A stretch of 64,000 bases of DNA from assembly GCA_000310025.1 (NCBI GenBank), contig FN649751.1, positions 837,145-901,144 of the forward strand, in the 5' to 3' direction. The DNA comes from Ectocarpus siliculosus. Taxonomy: Eukaryota > Sar > Phaeophyceae > Ectocarpales > Ectocarpaceae. A program made the position numbers and the translations under genes. This document shows, in pieces, positions 21,732 through 35,276 of this stretch. The stretch's first letter is position 1. The number at the start of each line of letters is the position of its first letter. The notes under the pieces are model-generated. The model had not been told where the DNA came from. It worked only from the letters and a program-made list of their open reading frames with translations, and ran no database searches.

Positions 21732-24700
21732 ATGGCGGAGAAAGGGACGTGTCACCTACCCCTGGCGTTCATACCTGACGGAGCCCTGGCGATTGTCTTT
21801 TCCTTTGTAGCTGTCAACGATTTGCTCTCTGCGAACAAGGTACGCATGAAATACACCAGACGCGGAGAGTCTACAATATATCGCAGTATGTTGCGTGCGC
21901 GTGTCCAGCATAGTTCTAGAGCAGTAGACGCTGCTTGCATGGCGTCAAGTATACCCCTGCAGGCGTCAGGCAGCAGCACCAGAGTCAAAAAGGCAAAGGG
22001 CCCGGGCAATGTCGTTGTTATCTTGAGTTCGGTTAGATCTTATACCAACCTTGTTGAAGTTTACGTCGCTGTTTTGGTGTTGGTGGGACTTCCCACAAGA
22101 ACAACAGCTCTCAACATCCGCTCGCGCTACTTGTAGAAGCCTTAGCCTGTTGTACAAATGAATGTAAAAGGAGCATTTCCCCCCCTTTGCATGGTTCTGG
22201 GCCAATGGGCGCAAACGCCAATCGACAACCACGGGAAATGGACCGGTGGCTGCTCCATTTTCAGGAGCGTTTCGACCAATAGTCCTCCTACCTTTCCCAA
22301 CCCAAACAACCATTGCACCCAAGGTGTGCCGAGATTGGGTATTGGATGGAACAAGGGTGGACCTGTGGGCTTCGCTCGGCAAGATCTTTGAAGTGGCGAT
22401 GCCCGTCTCCCTAGGGCCTCAGACTAGCCAACGAGCGGCCGGTTCGACCGGAGCGACCGCAGGTGGAGGTAGAGGGAAACGCGTTTTAAGGTGCGATTTT
22501 GTGGTGCTGCAATCATGTTCACGTGTGGCTCGTGGCAGTTTGCGTTTCTAATTGAGAGCTTGTTCTGATTGCGTGACGTTGCCGTAGCCGGGTTCGGTCA
22601 AACTGGCTTGGCGATGAGTGTTTTTGTCTCTTCCGGTCCGGACACAACGCCTTGTTTTTACCCACATCCGTCGGACTTCTCTGTTTTTTTTTGCCGCTGT
22701 TCTCTGAAGATCCGGCGCTAACGCGAAGCGGACGTTCTTGAAGTCTTATGCCGCGGCGGTCAAGAGCGACAGGTGACAGAAACCAAACGCGTGCGTCGAT
22801 CTGTAGATGCCACACGTCCTGCTGACCATGACCTCCTGCTGGTTATTTTACTACCACTTTTCAAAGCTCACGAGAGGTTGCCGTTGGCACTGAAACACTG
22901 CGGTCAGCGCTGCCGTTCTTTGGTATGTCCCATGGAATTCATTTAGCGCTAAGAATTTTTCCGTAGAGAGAACGGAGTCTTGCCCTGTGTTTTTTAGACC
23001 GTTCGCGGTGGCGTGCAGGGAGTGCACCTGTGCGTAATTTTCATTCGGCGTGTGTCGCCCACGCCAACTGACAAGCTGCCTGCAAAGTGACACATTCCCG
23101 AATGCCTTCGACCTTGCACTGCCGACCGTGCGCTTCTTCTGTGGGACTACCTTTGTTGAAGGCTAAAGCACGACTCGACGCTGTCGGAGGCCTACACCCT
23201 CTTCCGCATGAAAGACTCCGTGATGAGGCTGCGCACTCTGCTGCGTCGCAGGTGGGGGCTAACGTTCCACCCCTCCTCGAAGCCCGACCAAAACAAGAGG
23301 ATCGAGAACTACGAAAGCAGCAGCAACAGCAGCAGCGGCGGCAGCAGCAGCAGTAGCGGGGAACTTGGCCTTTTTTTCCCCACGGCAACTGCAACGAGCA
23401 ACTGCCTTTCTGGAACAGCGGCAACTCTCAAAGCCCGCACCAATGCCGGGGCTGACAAAGACAGAGCGAGGGGCACGTGGAGCGGAAAGGCGAGGTGGTC
23501 GTTCAACGTGGACCACAGGCACGGAATATTTGAGGGAAACACTCTCCTTAATTTCGCTGGTGAGTAGTATCCGAGAGGCTTGTACTACAGCATGCAGCCT
23601 GATATTGTGGCATCAAAACCTCTTGTCACAATGTCAACATGCCCATGAACCCGATATATCGAATAGTGGCACTGCACTTATTGGTGGCATGTTCTCCTGT
23701 TGCCCCTACATGCCACCATATCGGGCTGCTTGCTGTACTCGAAACTTCCGCCGCTATAGTCGGTATTTCCAAAATGATGCGAGGGACTACTGTCTAGGCG
23801 CTCTGTTGGGTGGGTTTGTAGGGCATTGGTGTCCAAGCATTTCCAGCACCGGCTATCGAGCACTGACAAGGAAAAGCGTACATATGAAGCGTTTATTTTT
23901 TAATTTATCGGTATCAAAATATAATGCTGTTGGATGGCTGAACGCACGAACGAACGCAGCTTGAGTCTTTATGAGCAAGAGCCCATACTCCTGGTTTCCG
24001 ACACGCCCGATGCTTCCCATGATGATAGTACCAACGGTACCGCCTTCCTCCGGCGTTCCGTGCCCTATCTCACCGCGAGCAGTCCGCTGCGGCAGAAGGA
24101 AGTGCGTGGAGTTCATCCTGTGGCAAATGGGCGCCGACACCGAGATCGCCGACTACGGCGGTTTCACTCCCTTGCTCAACACAGGTAAGCCACGACGCCC
24201 GCCAGGCCATTTTGCAGCACTCGGTGGAGGGTATACCAGGCGCTTTGCCGCACACACGGGTTTGTACTCATAGTCGTGCATGCCGTAGTCGTTTGACCAT
24301 TGACCTCGCATCCCTACAAAGCTGGGACGGAGCACGTCGGGTTCTCACCGGACCAGACGCTCACATCTGCAAGCGCGAAGCGCCGTGAGGTATTCGGCGA
24401 GTCATATGGGAGAGGATGAAAACCTCGTGTTGGGCGTGAGGCCGACCGCCTTACATGCTGCGATATTTTGTCGAGGCACTAGCGGTATGAGATCTCAGAG
24501 GACCACCTCTGCAGCGTAGTATGGCTGCAGACCACGCCATGCGTCCGGTTGCGCGTAACCCCTCTGTATCAATGCGGCCCATTGTGGACGAATTACCAAC
24601 ATGTTTTCAGACCGCCTACTCACCACCGCCCCCTTCTCCGTCCTTACAAGGATGCGTGGTCAATGGTCTAACAACTAGGGACATGCAAAACTTGATCTCC

Positions 24701-25297
24701 CCCCCCGCCCTTTCACCTGCCTTCCCGCTACAGCATGGAGAGGCGATGCCCCTCTCCTCAAGACCCTCCTCGCAGCGGGCGCTCGACTTGACGTGAAAGG
24801 CGTGTCTCGCGGGGTGGGGCCTTTCAGTCCCCTCGAATGGGCTGAACGCAAGGTTAGTAAGGACAACTTTGTGCTGCTGAGCTCTTTCAGTCTCGCTTTA
24901 ACTCTTTCCCGTCACTTCCGCCGTGGTTTACGCGCGCGTGCGCTAGAGTACTGCCGGGTCACGCCCCAGCTTGAACCCCAAGGAATGCAAAACGCCATAG
25001 GAATAATGATGCATTCGAGTATTCAGGGACTGGGAGGGACGCGCCGTGGAGGTTCAGTTGGTGGTGGTCAACAGTGGTGCCATCTGTACCTTCCCAAAAC
25101 CCACCAATGCACCGTCTGCGATACGTTCCCTGCAGAACCGCCCGGTGACAGCGGCTTTTCTACGGAGCCTTGAGGCACGAGAAGAAGAGGGGGGGAGTGC
25201 TGAAGGAGCAGGACCAGGGCGAGGCAACAACGGTAAATCCAAGGTGAAGGCGCCGAAGGAACCGACGCACTCGGACGTCCGTGTGGGGGCACCATAG
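21732..25297 (+). CDS. F-box and ankyrin-repeat protein
   Basis: Six exons: 21732-21839, 22324-22490, 23162-23251, 24096-24184, 24734-24852 and 25136-25297. They are GT-AG and in phase, giving 244 residues. Start ATG 21732 is followed by an F-box split by intron 1 exactly within the motif: LPLAFIPDGALAIVFSF and VNDLLSANK, then VCRDWVLDGTRVDLWASL. A short basic Gly-rich linker follows, then ankyrin repeats at about 124-205: CVEFILWQMGADTEIADYG, GFTPLLNTAWRGDAPLLKTL, LAAGARLDVKG and FSPLEWAERKNRPVTAAFLR. The tail is charged and ends SDVRVGAP. F-box/ankyrin proteins usually act as SCF substrate receptors, with ankyrins binding the target; this is family knowledge, not shown here. A dispersed repeat copy lies in the intron after 24184. 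An extra small in-phase exon between 23252 and 24095 cannot be excluded. Confidence 0.85.
24258..24404 (+). repeat. Dispersed G-leader repeat, copy 4 (forward)
   Basis: About 145 bp matches 1340-1490 with only a handful of differences over blocks from GTACTCATAGTCGTGCATGC to CGCCGTGAGGTATTCGGCGA. It has lost most of the poly-G leader. It lies about 75 bp after a 5' splice site in the F-box/ankyrin gene. Confidence 0.85.
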
Positions 25298-28200
25298 CCC
25301 AACCCTCCAAGAAAAAGTGAACAAACGCGTTTCCCCTTCGATGACGTTAATTTTGATCAACGCCGTCACGCCGCGTTGTGCGTGCCGCTGTCTGGACCGC
25401 GAATGGGCACGGAAACGACGCTGGCGGTCGGCTCGTGTCGTAAGGGAGTCACTCTCTCGTATGATTAGCGAGTTTTGCGGGGAATTCCGTCCTTTGATTT
25501 CATGTGAATGCATATGAACGGACGAGATAGTGTGCAAGAATTGTTTTTCAGTTTGTATGGTGCAAGTTTATCAATATTTTATCAACAAGCCAACATTGGC
25601 GAATAGGCGCACCTGCACCCAGTGAATACATCACCTATGGTTAACGATGCGAGGACCAATATTTCATATTTCCCCCGTATTTGACTGCGGTCACCCGCGG
25701 CCATGCAAGAGTGCAGTGCTGTCGCCGGGCCTGCAAGAGGCATCAGCGGAGTCGGTGCAGTGTTTCCTTGCTTGTTCCTGTCGTTACGTCGAGGAATGAC
25801 AGGTTGAGGCCGATCTATACTGTTTTGTTTTAGGCAGCCCGTTCGGTTCGATGCGATGGCCGCCGTAGCAGTACGTTGTTTCTTTCATGCTGCCTGGCAT
25901 AATGAGCTAGCGTTGGCGCTGTTGTTGCCGTGAGTCCAGCTTGTTGGAAGTTCGAAATGTTTGCTTCCGGGGGATATCGCCGATGGTAGTCTCCCTTGGC
26001 AGTACATACGATTGATGGGTCCTAGTTCCGTTTCCGTTTACTGCTGAATGAATACCACCGTACTTTCGCGTCGCTAGTTTATGAACCCAGTCGGCATACA
26101 AAATCATCGGTGTCGCTTGCTACGTTGGCGTAGGTGAAAAACGGCGCACAGGACGCATGTTGATTCATCCTTTGAACACGAGTCTACCATTCCCAGCGTT
26201 CCGCATTTGCATTTACCAGCACACCAGCTTCTGTACATCATGTTGGCCTCTACCCGGAATTCCAGACACATTGGCTCGTGCATCGGACGGAACTCAAAGT
26301 GGTCGCATGAAAATGCTAGGAGGCACACATGTGAAGACAGTATGTTTCCGTGTCTATACTGCTTTTGCACAAGAAATTCGTTTCATCGAGGAATATCTAG
26401 CTTAGGGAGAACCGTCGATTCTGTCAGAGGATACACCCCCAACCGTGGCAGTGCCACTGCAGTCCCCTGGCGCACATTGTTGCATATTAAATCAGTGGGC
26501 CCGTCGCAGCAACTTGAACCTCTGTGCCAACGGGTTCAAGATCTCCTTCCGCAGTTCCTCGGTGATCACGAGCCCTCGATGGAGGGCAACATTCTGGCTG
26601 CCCTGGCCCACCCCCCCGGCGCTATCCTCCTCCTCCCCACCAATCTTCCCTCTTCCAGACACACCGCTGCGACCGACGTAAAACATGGTATCGGGTGTCC
26701 ACTCCCCCGCCCTCGCGTCACCAGCATCTTCGGCAACTGCTCGGCTGTGGGAAATGCCATTGAAGAGGTCCTTTCTGATCTTTTCTTGGGGCCTGGATGC
26801 ATTTGGGGATACCCTGCCTCTCAGCGGTGATCGGGATGACGGGCAGGGCCTTGACGATTTCGCTTTGCCCCTGTCAGGGGACTGTTCGAAAGGAGGGGGA
26901 GAGTCCACGCGGACGGAAATTGTGTCACACGAGTCCAGGTTCTGAGCCCTTCCTTGTTTTAGGGCCGCGTGGCTTGGTCACTTGGTTTTCACACCCCCGT
27001 GATCGGATCAGGGAAATGTCAACCGGTCAAAACAATCGATATGACTTCGGGCAAAACCTGTTGGGCAAACCCGCCAGAAAACCAAGACTACGGTAGTGCT
27101 GTATCTCGGCAGAGCCTCACCTGGCGCAACCGCGTCGTTGCTCCCGCCTCCCGGCCTTTGTACCCTTTATATCCCGATCCTGACACACTGCCATGCGCGG
27201 AAACGCCCTCCTCGTCGAAACGCTCACCCAAAGTTTCGGTGGTACAAATTGCCTCATCGTTGGGCTCATGAGGAGGAGCCCGGTTGGTCGAGCACCCGCC
27301 TTCGTTGTTGGCCTTGGGTCGTCTGGAGTCAGGTCGTGAGGCAAGGAAAGGGAGCACGTGCTGCCAATGTTTGAGTTAGGTTCCGTGGATCGCGCCGCCT
27401 GATTTGGTGGCCTCTTTGCCGCTGTGAAATTGCTGCTGCGGTACTGCTGCTGCTTCCCCATCAAGTAGCAAGCCCCCCGACCTGCACCTAGAACCCGCTC
27501 GTGTAAGGTACAAATCAGTTGGTTGGGAGAGTCCAACTCACCATTCACTCCATTCCCGGAAAATATGAACTCCCCCAGCAACACTTATCGAGCTTTTATA
27601 CTCTTCGCAACGGGCAGGGTCCAAACGTTCTGTGAATCTTTGCGCTGCCTCACCACCCTTGCATGTCCCAGAGTTGCAACCTCTACCCAGATTACAACAC
27701 ATACAATACGATCTTCTCCACAACTACTTGAAGAAGCTACATATGTGTATGACTCTGGAAAAGTATCGGGGGGCATGTCATCTCCCAACCAGTCCTTTCA
27801 CTTTGATGTGCACTGCGGGCAACGGTGTTTGTAATAGCTGGAGGAGGAGGGGGCGGTGGACAAACCTGTCATACACTTTGTCGTGCACCGCGTTGAAATT
27901 CTGGCCACCACTAGATTGCGATCTACCCGTACGACCTCACCTATATCTTCGGTCGCCCCCCGGATCAGCCGTGGATGTTCTTGGCGGGTTTTCTGCCCGG
28001 CACTCTGCCGCGGCCAACCGATAGTATGACTCTAACAACGCGAGCTCCCGATTCCCGATCAATCCCGACTCAGCTTTAGCCTGGGCCTGGGTTTGTGTCA
28101 AATGTTGAGCTTGGAAACAAACCCCATGAGTTCACAGATGACTATGCTTGCGGTGCAAAGGGCGACACCATCGCTCTGACGAGAATGAAATCAGCGCTCA

Positions 28201-31200
28201 GTCATGTTGCACACTGTGCATACGCCCCTGCGGTGCCGACTTTGCAGTCCAAGTGTCCCCACAGAATCAAATCTTCCGAACACAGGTATGTAGTATCATT
28301 TGCATGTCTTCGTTCCTGGTTATCCGGTTGGGGAGAGAGCGGTGTGAGTTTGACATTGTACCTTCCAGCGTCGAAGGCTGTTTTCTGCACATTCATGGAG
28401 TGGCCAAGTGCACGAGTGTACCTGTTGGGAGCCCTCCCGCCGAGCGCCCTTTGCTGGAGTGATTGCCTTTGCCGTTCCGTCTCCTCGTATTAGCGGGTGC
28501 TTCAATCGTCATGTGCAGGTGAACGAAGCATATGTAGTGATGCCCACGTCAATATGTCACATGGCGAGCGGCCTTTATAGTATACGTATGTCAGCTCTTT
28601 TGAATACCTTCAGGAGAGACTGTACCTGCTTCTAAAATTCCACGTTGGAGGGAAATGGACGTTTTCTTCATTATTATTAGTCAAAGAATGATTTTTCCTG
28701 GAGAAACCATCTACCACACACAGAGCCTCGGAGTAGAGGCGAATATTTAAATGTCATACGGCGAACATGTACCGACACATGACAAATGGAATGACATGGC
28801 TTCCTCGGCGAGCGCCCGACCCGGTGTACATGTACTTTGAAGTAGTGTTCCGCACATACCTTGAAACATTTGTTGTTGGCAGGAAACTCCTTCGTGGCGG
28901 CCGCAAATGAGAGAGGTGCCGTATCCGTAGTGACCCAATGGTCGTCCCTTCGGGGGCGATTGACGATGGCCTTGCCGATCGCTATTCGATCTCGGCGGGG
29001 CATGCCTTGGCTGCTGCAACACTGTACAGGAGGTAGTGAACGAGCGCACGGATGCGCATGTTTTGCATTAGCCCTTCGCACTGCAGGCGCCACCGTGCAT
29101 TTGTTCAAGGTCAGTGAAAAAATGCTCACATCGGGGCTGCGCCCCTTCGCTAAAAAAATGGGGAATTCGCACGAATCATGCCCCTCCTATGAAAGCGGTA
29201 TATATTGTATAACAATAGAGCCGGAGCGCGTCCCATATATCTCCGCTGACCCAACTGACCTTGGTTGGCGTCTGAAGCAATGATTCAGTGTCACGTGTCT
29301 TCTGGTGCCTCCCCGTCGATGTCGAAAGCAAGAGCCGAATGTCGTGGTCATTGCTCTTGCCGGCACGAAGATGGCGTACAGTTCGAAGGCCGTACAGTGG
29401 CAGGTCAGGCCTCCTTTCCAGGACGATGCTTCGCGTGCTCGCAACCATGCTTTGTGTGAAGGATCAGTTGGGGGGTCGAAGCGGCGTGGGAATGTGTGTG
29501 TCCACCACGCGCGCTTGTTGACCAATGAAAAGGCTTGTCAAATGTGGTCGGATTGTTAGTTTTGTTGCTCTTCGGCATATATTTTGACGTTTCGTGCGTG
29601 TTCACCTTCGTCGTGACTATTCGTATACATATCTCGAATGGGTAGTCTCTCTGTGTGCGTATTTATTATTCCTTTATTCACTGCGACCACCTTCTTCAGC
29701 ACATTTCCATGAGTCGGGGCCCTTATTTGTGCGATGTGTTTTCCTCAAAGACCACGCAAGAAGAACCACCAAAGAACGCTATCGTAGCAACATCACTACA
29801 TGCATGTTGTGTACACATGCACCAGGCTACGGCACTGTGTGCGACCAGGCCTTTGGAGTCGAGGAGGCGTTCCCACATGATTCATGCGTTGTTCAACCCC
29901 TCTCCCAGCACAACAAAATAGTAGTCCAACACACAAGATGGCCATCGAGCAGTCTTGGTGAGCCTGCGACCTATAGAGGAGACATCATCACCACTCTTTG
30001 CATGTTTAATCATATGAAGTTCCTGGGTAGAGAGATCGTAACGGTAAGATAACAACACCACTTCAAGTATATGCAATACATCTTCCTTGAGGATCAGTTG
30101 AAACACATGTCAATGACCATCCGCAACTAACTGTGAATTGATCGCTACAATTGTATCATTATTTATCCTGGACACTCTCACCAATCAACGTTTGTTCTAT
30201 GAAAAGAAAGATAAAATGAGGCTTGCGAGGATCACAACATGCGCACACATGCCCTAATCCGAGCAGCTGTATCGCAAGCAACGAATTGACGGTGTACGTT
30301 TTTGTCCCGAGAACCGCTGGTACTCTTGACTGGAATCGTTTGAAGCAATCCTTCAGACAATTGGCGGAAATTTCAACTCCACTCTTCTTGGGATTGCATG
30401 AGAATGAGCGAAAACATCATTCATTCGTCGTGACGGGGCGCCCTTCCCGTTGCTCGTGCTTCTGCGCCGTGAATTTTTCACAACTCCCGAGCTTCTTGCA
30501 CAACTCTATTAATCGACATGCCGTTGGCTATCTTCTTCCCCGTTACCTTGAAGTCTCATGCACCCATGGCCAATTCCAATTGCACTGCGGGCCCGCCGCA
30601 AGATGATTCTCGACTAGGGTTGGCACTTGTTCATTTCGAATTTCAACCTCTCGACAACCCGTTCATGGTAAGAGCCATGCTACGAAAGTTGGTACAAACC
30701 GCGTTCGACTTCCAGCTAGCTGTCGACCGAGTTGTCCCACATCAACAACTATATTTCCAACACCCAGAAATCTATGGCCTCCAGGTGGGAGGAGGCATCG
30801 CTGTGCACGGCAAGTCGAGCAAACAAAAATCACTGTACTCTTCCGAGAAAACTGAATGAAACACGGACAGTCTACTTTGGCTCGCGTCGCGGCGGCAAGC
30901 GGTGCGCCAACTATCGCCCCGCGACAAGCAGTGATGTGCGAGCGTGTTCGATGAGCTATTGTACCTCACATGAGGTCTCTCCATGGTGCTCTTGTTCGCA
31001 TGTCCGCACACCAGCACCTCTATTCGTGGCATATGAGATATCATCGCCTCTATGTCACCCTAACCCGAATCTACCCTCGGGGAACCGTCTGCTGCTCTGC
31101 AAAACGCCATCACATCCAAGCGTGTTACACGAAACAAGTGTCACAACCTGACAAAATGGCAGGCATGGTGCATTGAATTCGGCGTCAGTCCACACTGTTT

Positions 31201-31549
31201 TACGAATGGCCGAACTGGACAACAAATCTAGTCATCAACGAGAATAGCGGGCCAAATATCCCAGCTACCGTCGTGCTTCATTCGCAAGGAACCTCACACG
31301 CTAGAACGTCACGATAATCACAGCGCGGAACCCTTCCACACAAGCGGGAATACTCAAGAGACAAGCGCGAAAAACAAAAATCTTGCTGCTATTGCCCCGA
31401 GTGATCTTCCCCAGGCGGCCGGGATCCTATTGCAGAGGCTGCTCATTACACAGCACTTTTACGGATATGAAAACAAAGGCGGAACCTGATAGCGCGTGTG
31501 TACAGGGACCGCGCTAAACTGATGTAGAGCTCGATGGCACTTGCAGTGC
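25298..31549. other. Gene-poor 6.2-kb convergent region
   Basis: This lies between the 3' ends of the F-box/ankyrin gene (+) and the pentapeptide gene (-). Open frames are short and unconvincing. The most coding-like patch is on the minus strand at 26492-26640, with a high-GC frame containing GLVITEELRKEILNPLAQRF. It has no clear splice context and I do not recognise it; it may be a transposon relic or pseudogene. No terminal repeats, RNA genes or long simple repeats were noticed. Confidence 0.4.
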
Positions 31550-34500
31550 TCATAGACTTCGGCATCCAGCGCTGGCCCTCGTATCCGCATTGGTGACGGG
31601 ATTGGTGCCCTTGAGGGTAGGGTTCTTGCACAAGTTCTTCTGGTCGAAGTCACCCATGTACGCCTGCGGCGAAAATTGGAGGAAATTTTCAAGTTGATGT
31701 GAGGAAGAAAGGGTGGGTCAAGCCATGAGGCTGGTTTCCCCCCACCGATCTAAAGTGCGCGACAATTCACATGCAGCAAGAACTCAAGCGTGCAAGCCGT
31801 GGGAGCAAAACAAAATTCGAGTAAACAACCCAAAACTTGCGAACATGTCCAATGGAAAGAGGTGATTGTTTCGTGCACGAAACGTCTTTGCTTGGTCACA
31901 CAACAGTGGGCTGTGCGTGGTTCACTGGGAATCTTCAGGATATCATTTTTTCTCCCCGGAGTGAAAAACAAATCTCAACAAATAAGTGAAATTCTTATTA
32001 GTACACCATATAAGGAGGGGATAATCTGCGAAAACTACTAATTAATAAGCCAGAGGGAAAAGTTGGAGAGCGTCTCCAGGATGACCCAGCTGATTTGTCA
32101 GGTACGCACCGAACGGTGTAGCGTGTCCCCCAGATGGGACGTCACACTTGCAAGGATCGCACGTCAGCACTCCCCAGATTTTGAAAGCTAACTGGGGTAG
32201 CCACGGGAACCAGAATGTTCTTCTCTAATTCATACTCTGTGGTTCGGGCAGACACAAAGCCGGTACGCCGGTCTATATCACGTCAAAGGTGGCCTGCCTC
32301 TACACACCTAGCGCCATCAAAGAATAGCCCACAGCCATATACCCAGCACCGAACCCCTTAATCATACCCGAGTCACGAGTCCGCAGAAAAACACCAACTC
32401 ACCAACGCAACATTGGAGCGCTATCGTTCTCGCATCGGGTTTACTTCCACCGAGACACGTTGAACCCTACACACGACTCGTCCCGAAAAGGCTCACAGAC
32501 CACGACCCTTTGCTCCAGCACATCTCCCAGACGCCTAGAAGGTTACATGTCGCCCGTCACAGACACAAGTACCAGTGAATACCATCCATCCCCACAATAA
32601 CGCATGCGCTGATTGGATAGATGGAACACAACGGGTTGTGACTATTGCGCCGCATTCGTACCTCCGTGAAGTCGGCATTTTCCACGTCCGCTCCCGTGAA
32701 GCTCGTGCTCGTAAGAACCGCGTTCTGGAAAATAGCCCCCTGTGCAACAAGAAAACGACGTAAACGACTGAAATAGTAAGCGCCAAAGAACAAGAAAACT
32801 TTCACGACGAGGAGGGCAACTCCCCTTGCCAATACTGCTATCCATACAGTGGTAATTTCGTTTAATTTTCTCGAGCTCGTCTAGGGTCTCAGATGACGTT
32901 TTCCGTCATCCAACTCCGTCACCAATACTCTGGCTAAGAGCTGGCTAAGAGTATCCAGGGTCTCAGGGACAAAAAGCATCGCAAGTGTTCAGCCTGGGTT
33001 TCGAACTCACGACTCGAACATTAGTAGAAGCCGCACTCAAATTATTAAGACGGTCAGCAGGGCTTTCTAACGGGTGATCCTCCTCGCGCTCCGCTTATGA
33101 ATGCTCCGCGAATCACAAGCCAAGCGACCGTAGTACCGTCGGACTCCGGCGGCACCGCATGCCGGCGGGAAAAGGGTCACGGGACGGTCCTACCGTGGGT
33201 TTGTTGGCGTGCCTGGCGTGTGCACAAGCCCTATCCTTGACCGTTTTGAAACGCATGTTGTTGCCAACGCAATCGATCACTTGCGAATCCGCCCTGGAGA
33301 AATCAGCAAAAAACACGCACACGAGGGCGTAACGTTGCAAACCGCGACACTTGTGTGGAACGACTTTCGGTCCAACCGGTTCGTACCTTCATGGAAGAGC
33401 CGTCGAAAGAAACCCGATCTACGACCGCGTTAGTGAAGTCAGCTTCTTCCCAGTTGGAGCTCTGGGCCCATCGTCCCGAATAAGGAGCATGATCCGCGCA
33501 GAAAGAACGGAACGAGACAGAGGTTCCCGGTCAGATAGGTAGGTAATCGTGAGTTGACCCGAGTCAGCTATCAAGGAGTGTCCTGACCTTATCTCCTGAT
33601 TCACTGCTGTGTCGGCACCATAAATGAGTAGTGTCGACTTTGGTCAATGGTAGTCATAGGTCTACGGGAACTCGGGGCTCCGTGGTATCAATTGCTAATG
33701 TTGGTGGTGTTCTTTGCACACAACCTTCTCTATCTTGGCTACCAAAATCTTGTGCATGTGTTCACGCTTTTGTTGGACACTTCGAAACGGCCGGCGCGTA
33801 TTTTGAAGCCAACAACATGATCGCCACAAATCCTGAAATATGGCCAGACAAAGCTGATTCAATACACTCGATTGGAGAATGGAAATGTTAGAGTACCGCC
33901 CATCGTGCATCATTCGGTTGTCTCGTGTGGCATGTACATGTGATGGAACCTCTGAACACAGCGGATGCCTGGCCACTAACAGGGTGCTGCCTTATCCGCT
34001 ACCTAACTCACCCGTGCGTAGGCCTTGGACATGACGACCTCCTTGAAGTCTCCCTTGGAGAAGTTTGCTTCAGAAGCGATGACGCCGCTCAGGTCGAAAC
34101 CGGCCGCCGATTTCCCGCTAGAAAAAATGACAGCAAACGCGTGGAAACAAAGGCACAGGCAAAGCCATCGTTACATGCGTGCGGGCAAGCGGTACAGAGA
34201 GTCGGTTGCCGAGGTATCAGTGTCGATCTCGACGTCTGCCGATCTATCTACAGTCAGACTCTGTCTCGATAACCTCCTCCAACCCACAACGCCCGGAAAG
34301 TTGCGAGAGAATCAGAGCCCCTCCAGCAGGACAACCCACGATGAGCGTTGACAGCAATCTTTCCCACGCTTCCACAAGCCACGCAAACGATTCCTTGGTG
34401 GAGAGAAACGATCCAACATGAGAAATCCTCTCGTTTTTTTTTCACGGGAAAACCCGCCGCATCAGCCTGCCGAACGAGTACGTAGGAGTGGCGTTTGGTC

Positions 34501-35276
34501 TGCTCTGACAGACCGCGCCCAAGGAAATAGTCGTATCCAAACGAATACATCACTGATAGTTTTGCGAGAAGCGCCACGATAGGCTACGTGCAAGACTGCT
34601 TGCATGCTGCGCAGCTTGGTGAACACGCACATACCAACCCAGCACGTGTGACGGTCTCAACTACTTGAAGTGTACTGGCACTGCTGCTGTACAGGACAGG
34701 AGCTGATGCGTTACCGTATTCCGAACTGCGGCAATAGCCAGCGTGGTTCCACGAACCTCATGTCGCACTCTCGTAGGTCGTACAGCTTATCCCTTGCGGC
34801 ATTCGCCTGTCCCATAGCACTGCTCTTGAACAGGCACCTGCGGCAAAGAGCAATAGCCAACACCAGGGGCAGGCTGTGTTATTGACCTACCTCCCTCTCA
34901 TGAGCGAACACACACGACCGGCGCAATCGACCCAAAACATGAACAACAAAGCTTTGCATCCAGCAGGATGTATGATGCACCTGTCCTTGCCCTGACCGAC
35001 CGGCGGGAGGCTGAACTTCGTCGTCGATCCGTCAGCCAGAGCGGCCTCCCCTCCCGAGAAGAGCACCGCGGCGCCCGCTAGAAACGTCCCCAGCGCTACC
35101 CGAGCGGAGTTGTTGTCGAGCGACATGGTCGCTGCTGCTGTTGGTGCTGTCGAGCATTGGCGAGTAGAAACACCTTTTCGAAGGAACCCGCCGCTGCAGG
35201 GGGCTACGAAAGCAGCGGATTGTTCTAGGTGCACTGCCAGCGCAAGCAGTGCCGTGGGTGCTGATGTTGCCTTCAT
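31550..35276 (-). CDS. Thylakoid-lumen pentapeptide-repeat protein
   Basis: Six exons: 35276-34981, 34837-34757, 34117-34012, 33461-33387, 32739-32662 and 31663-31550. All are GT-AG and in phase, giving 249 residues. The leader is three-part. A signal peptide ends in SAAF followed by VAP (the Phe-type plastid motif of red-lineage secondary plastids). A Ser/Thr/Arg transit region follows, then a hydrophobic thylakoid-transfer segment, RVALGTFLAGAAVLF, ending AALA before DGS. The mature part has SSAMGQANAARDKLYDLREC and pentapeptide-type repeats with A(D/N)F or A(D/N)L steps (GFDLSGVIASEANFSKGDF, WEEADFTNAVV, GAIFQNAVL, TSFTGADVENADF). The C-terminus is KNPTLKGTNPVTNADTRASA with four Cys overall. 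This matches the lumenal TL15/TL17-like pentapeptide family, whose biochemical role is poorly known. The N-terminal transit boundary is an estimate. Confidence 0.88.
32960..33110 (-). repeat. Possible tRNA-like (SINE-type) sequence in an intron
   Basis: On the minus strand GTGAGTTCGAAACCCAG resembles a T-arm or Pol III B box. It stands 50-60 bases after a weaker A-box-like stretch. I could not fold a full cloverleaf, so it is not called a tRNA gene. It lies in the intron 32740-33386 of the pentapeptide gene. Confidence 0.25.
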
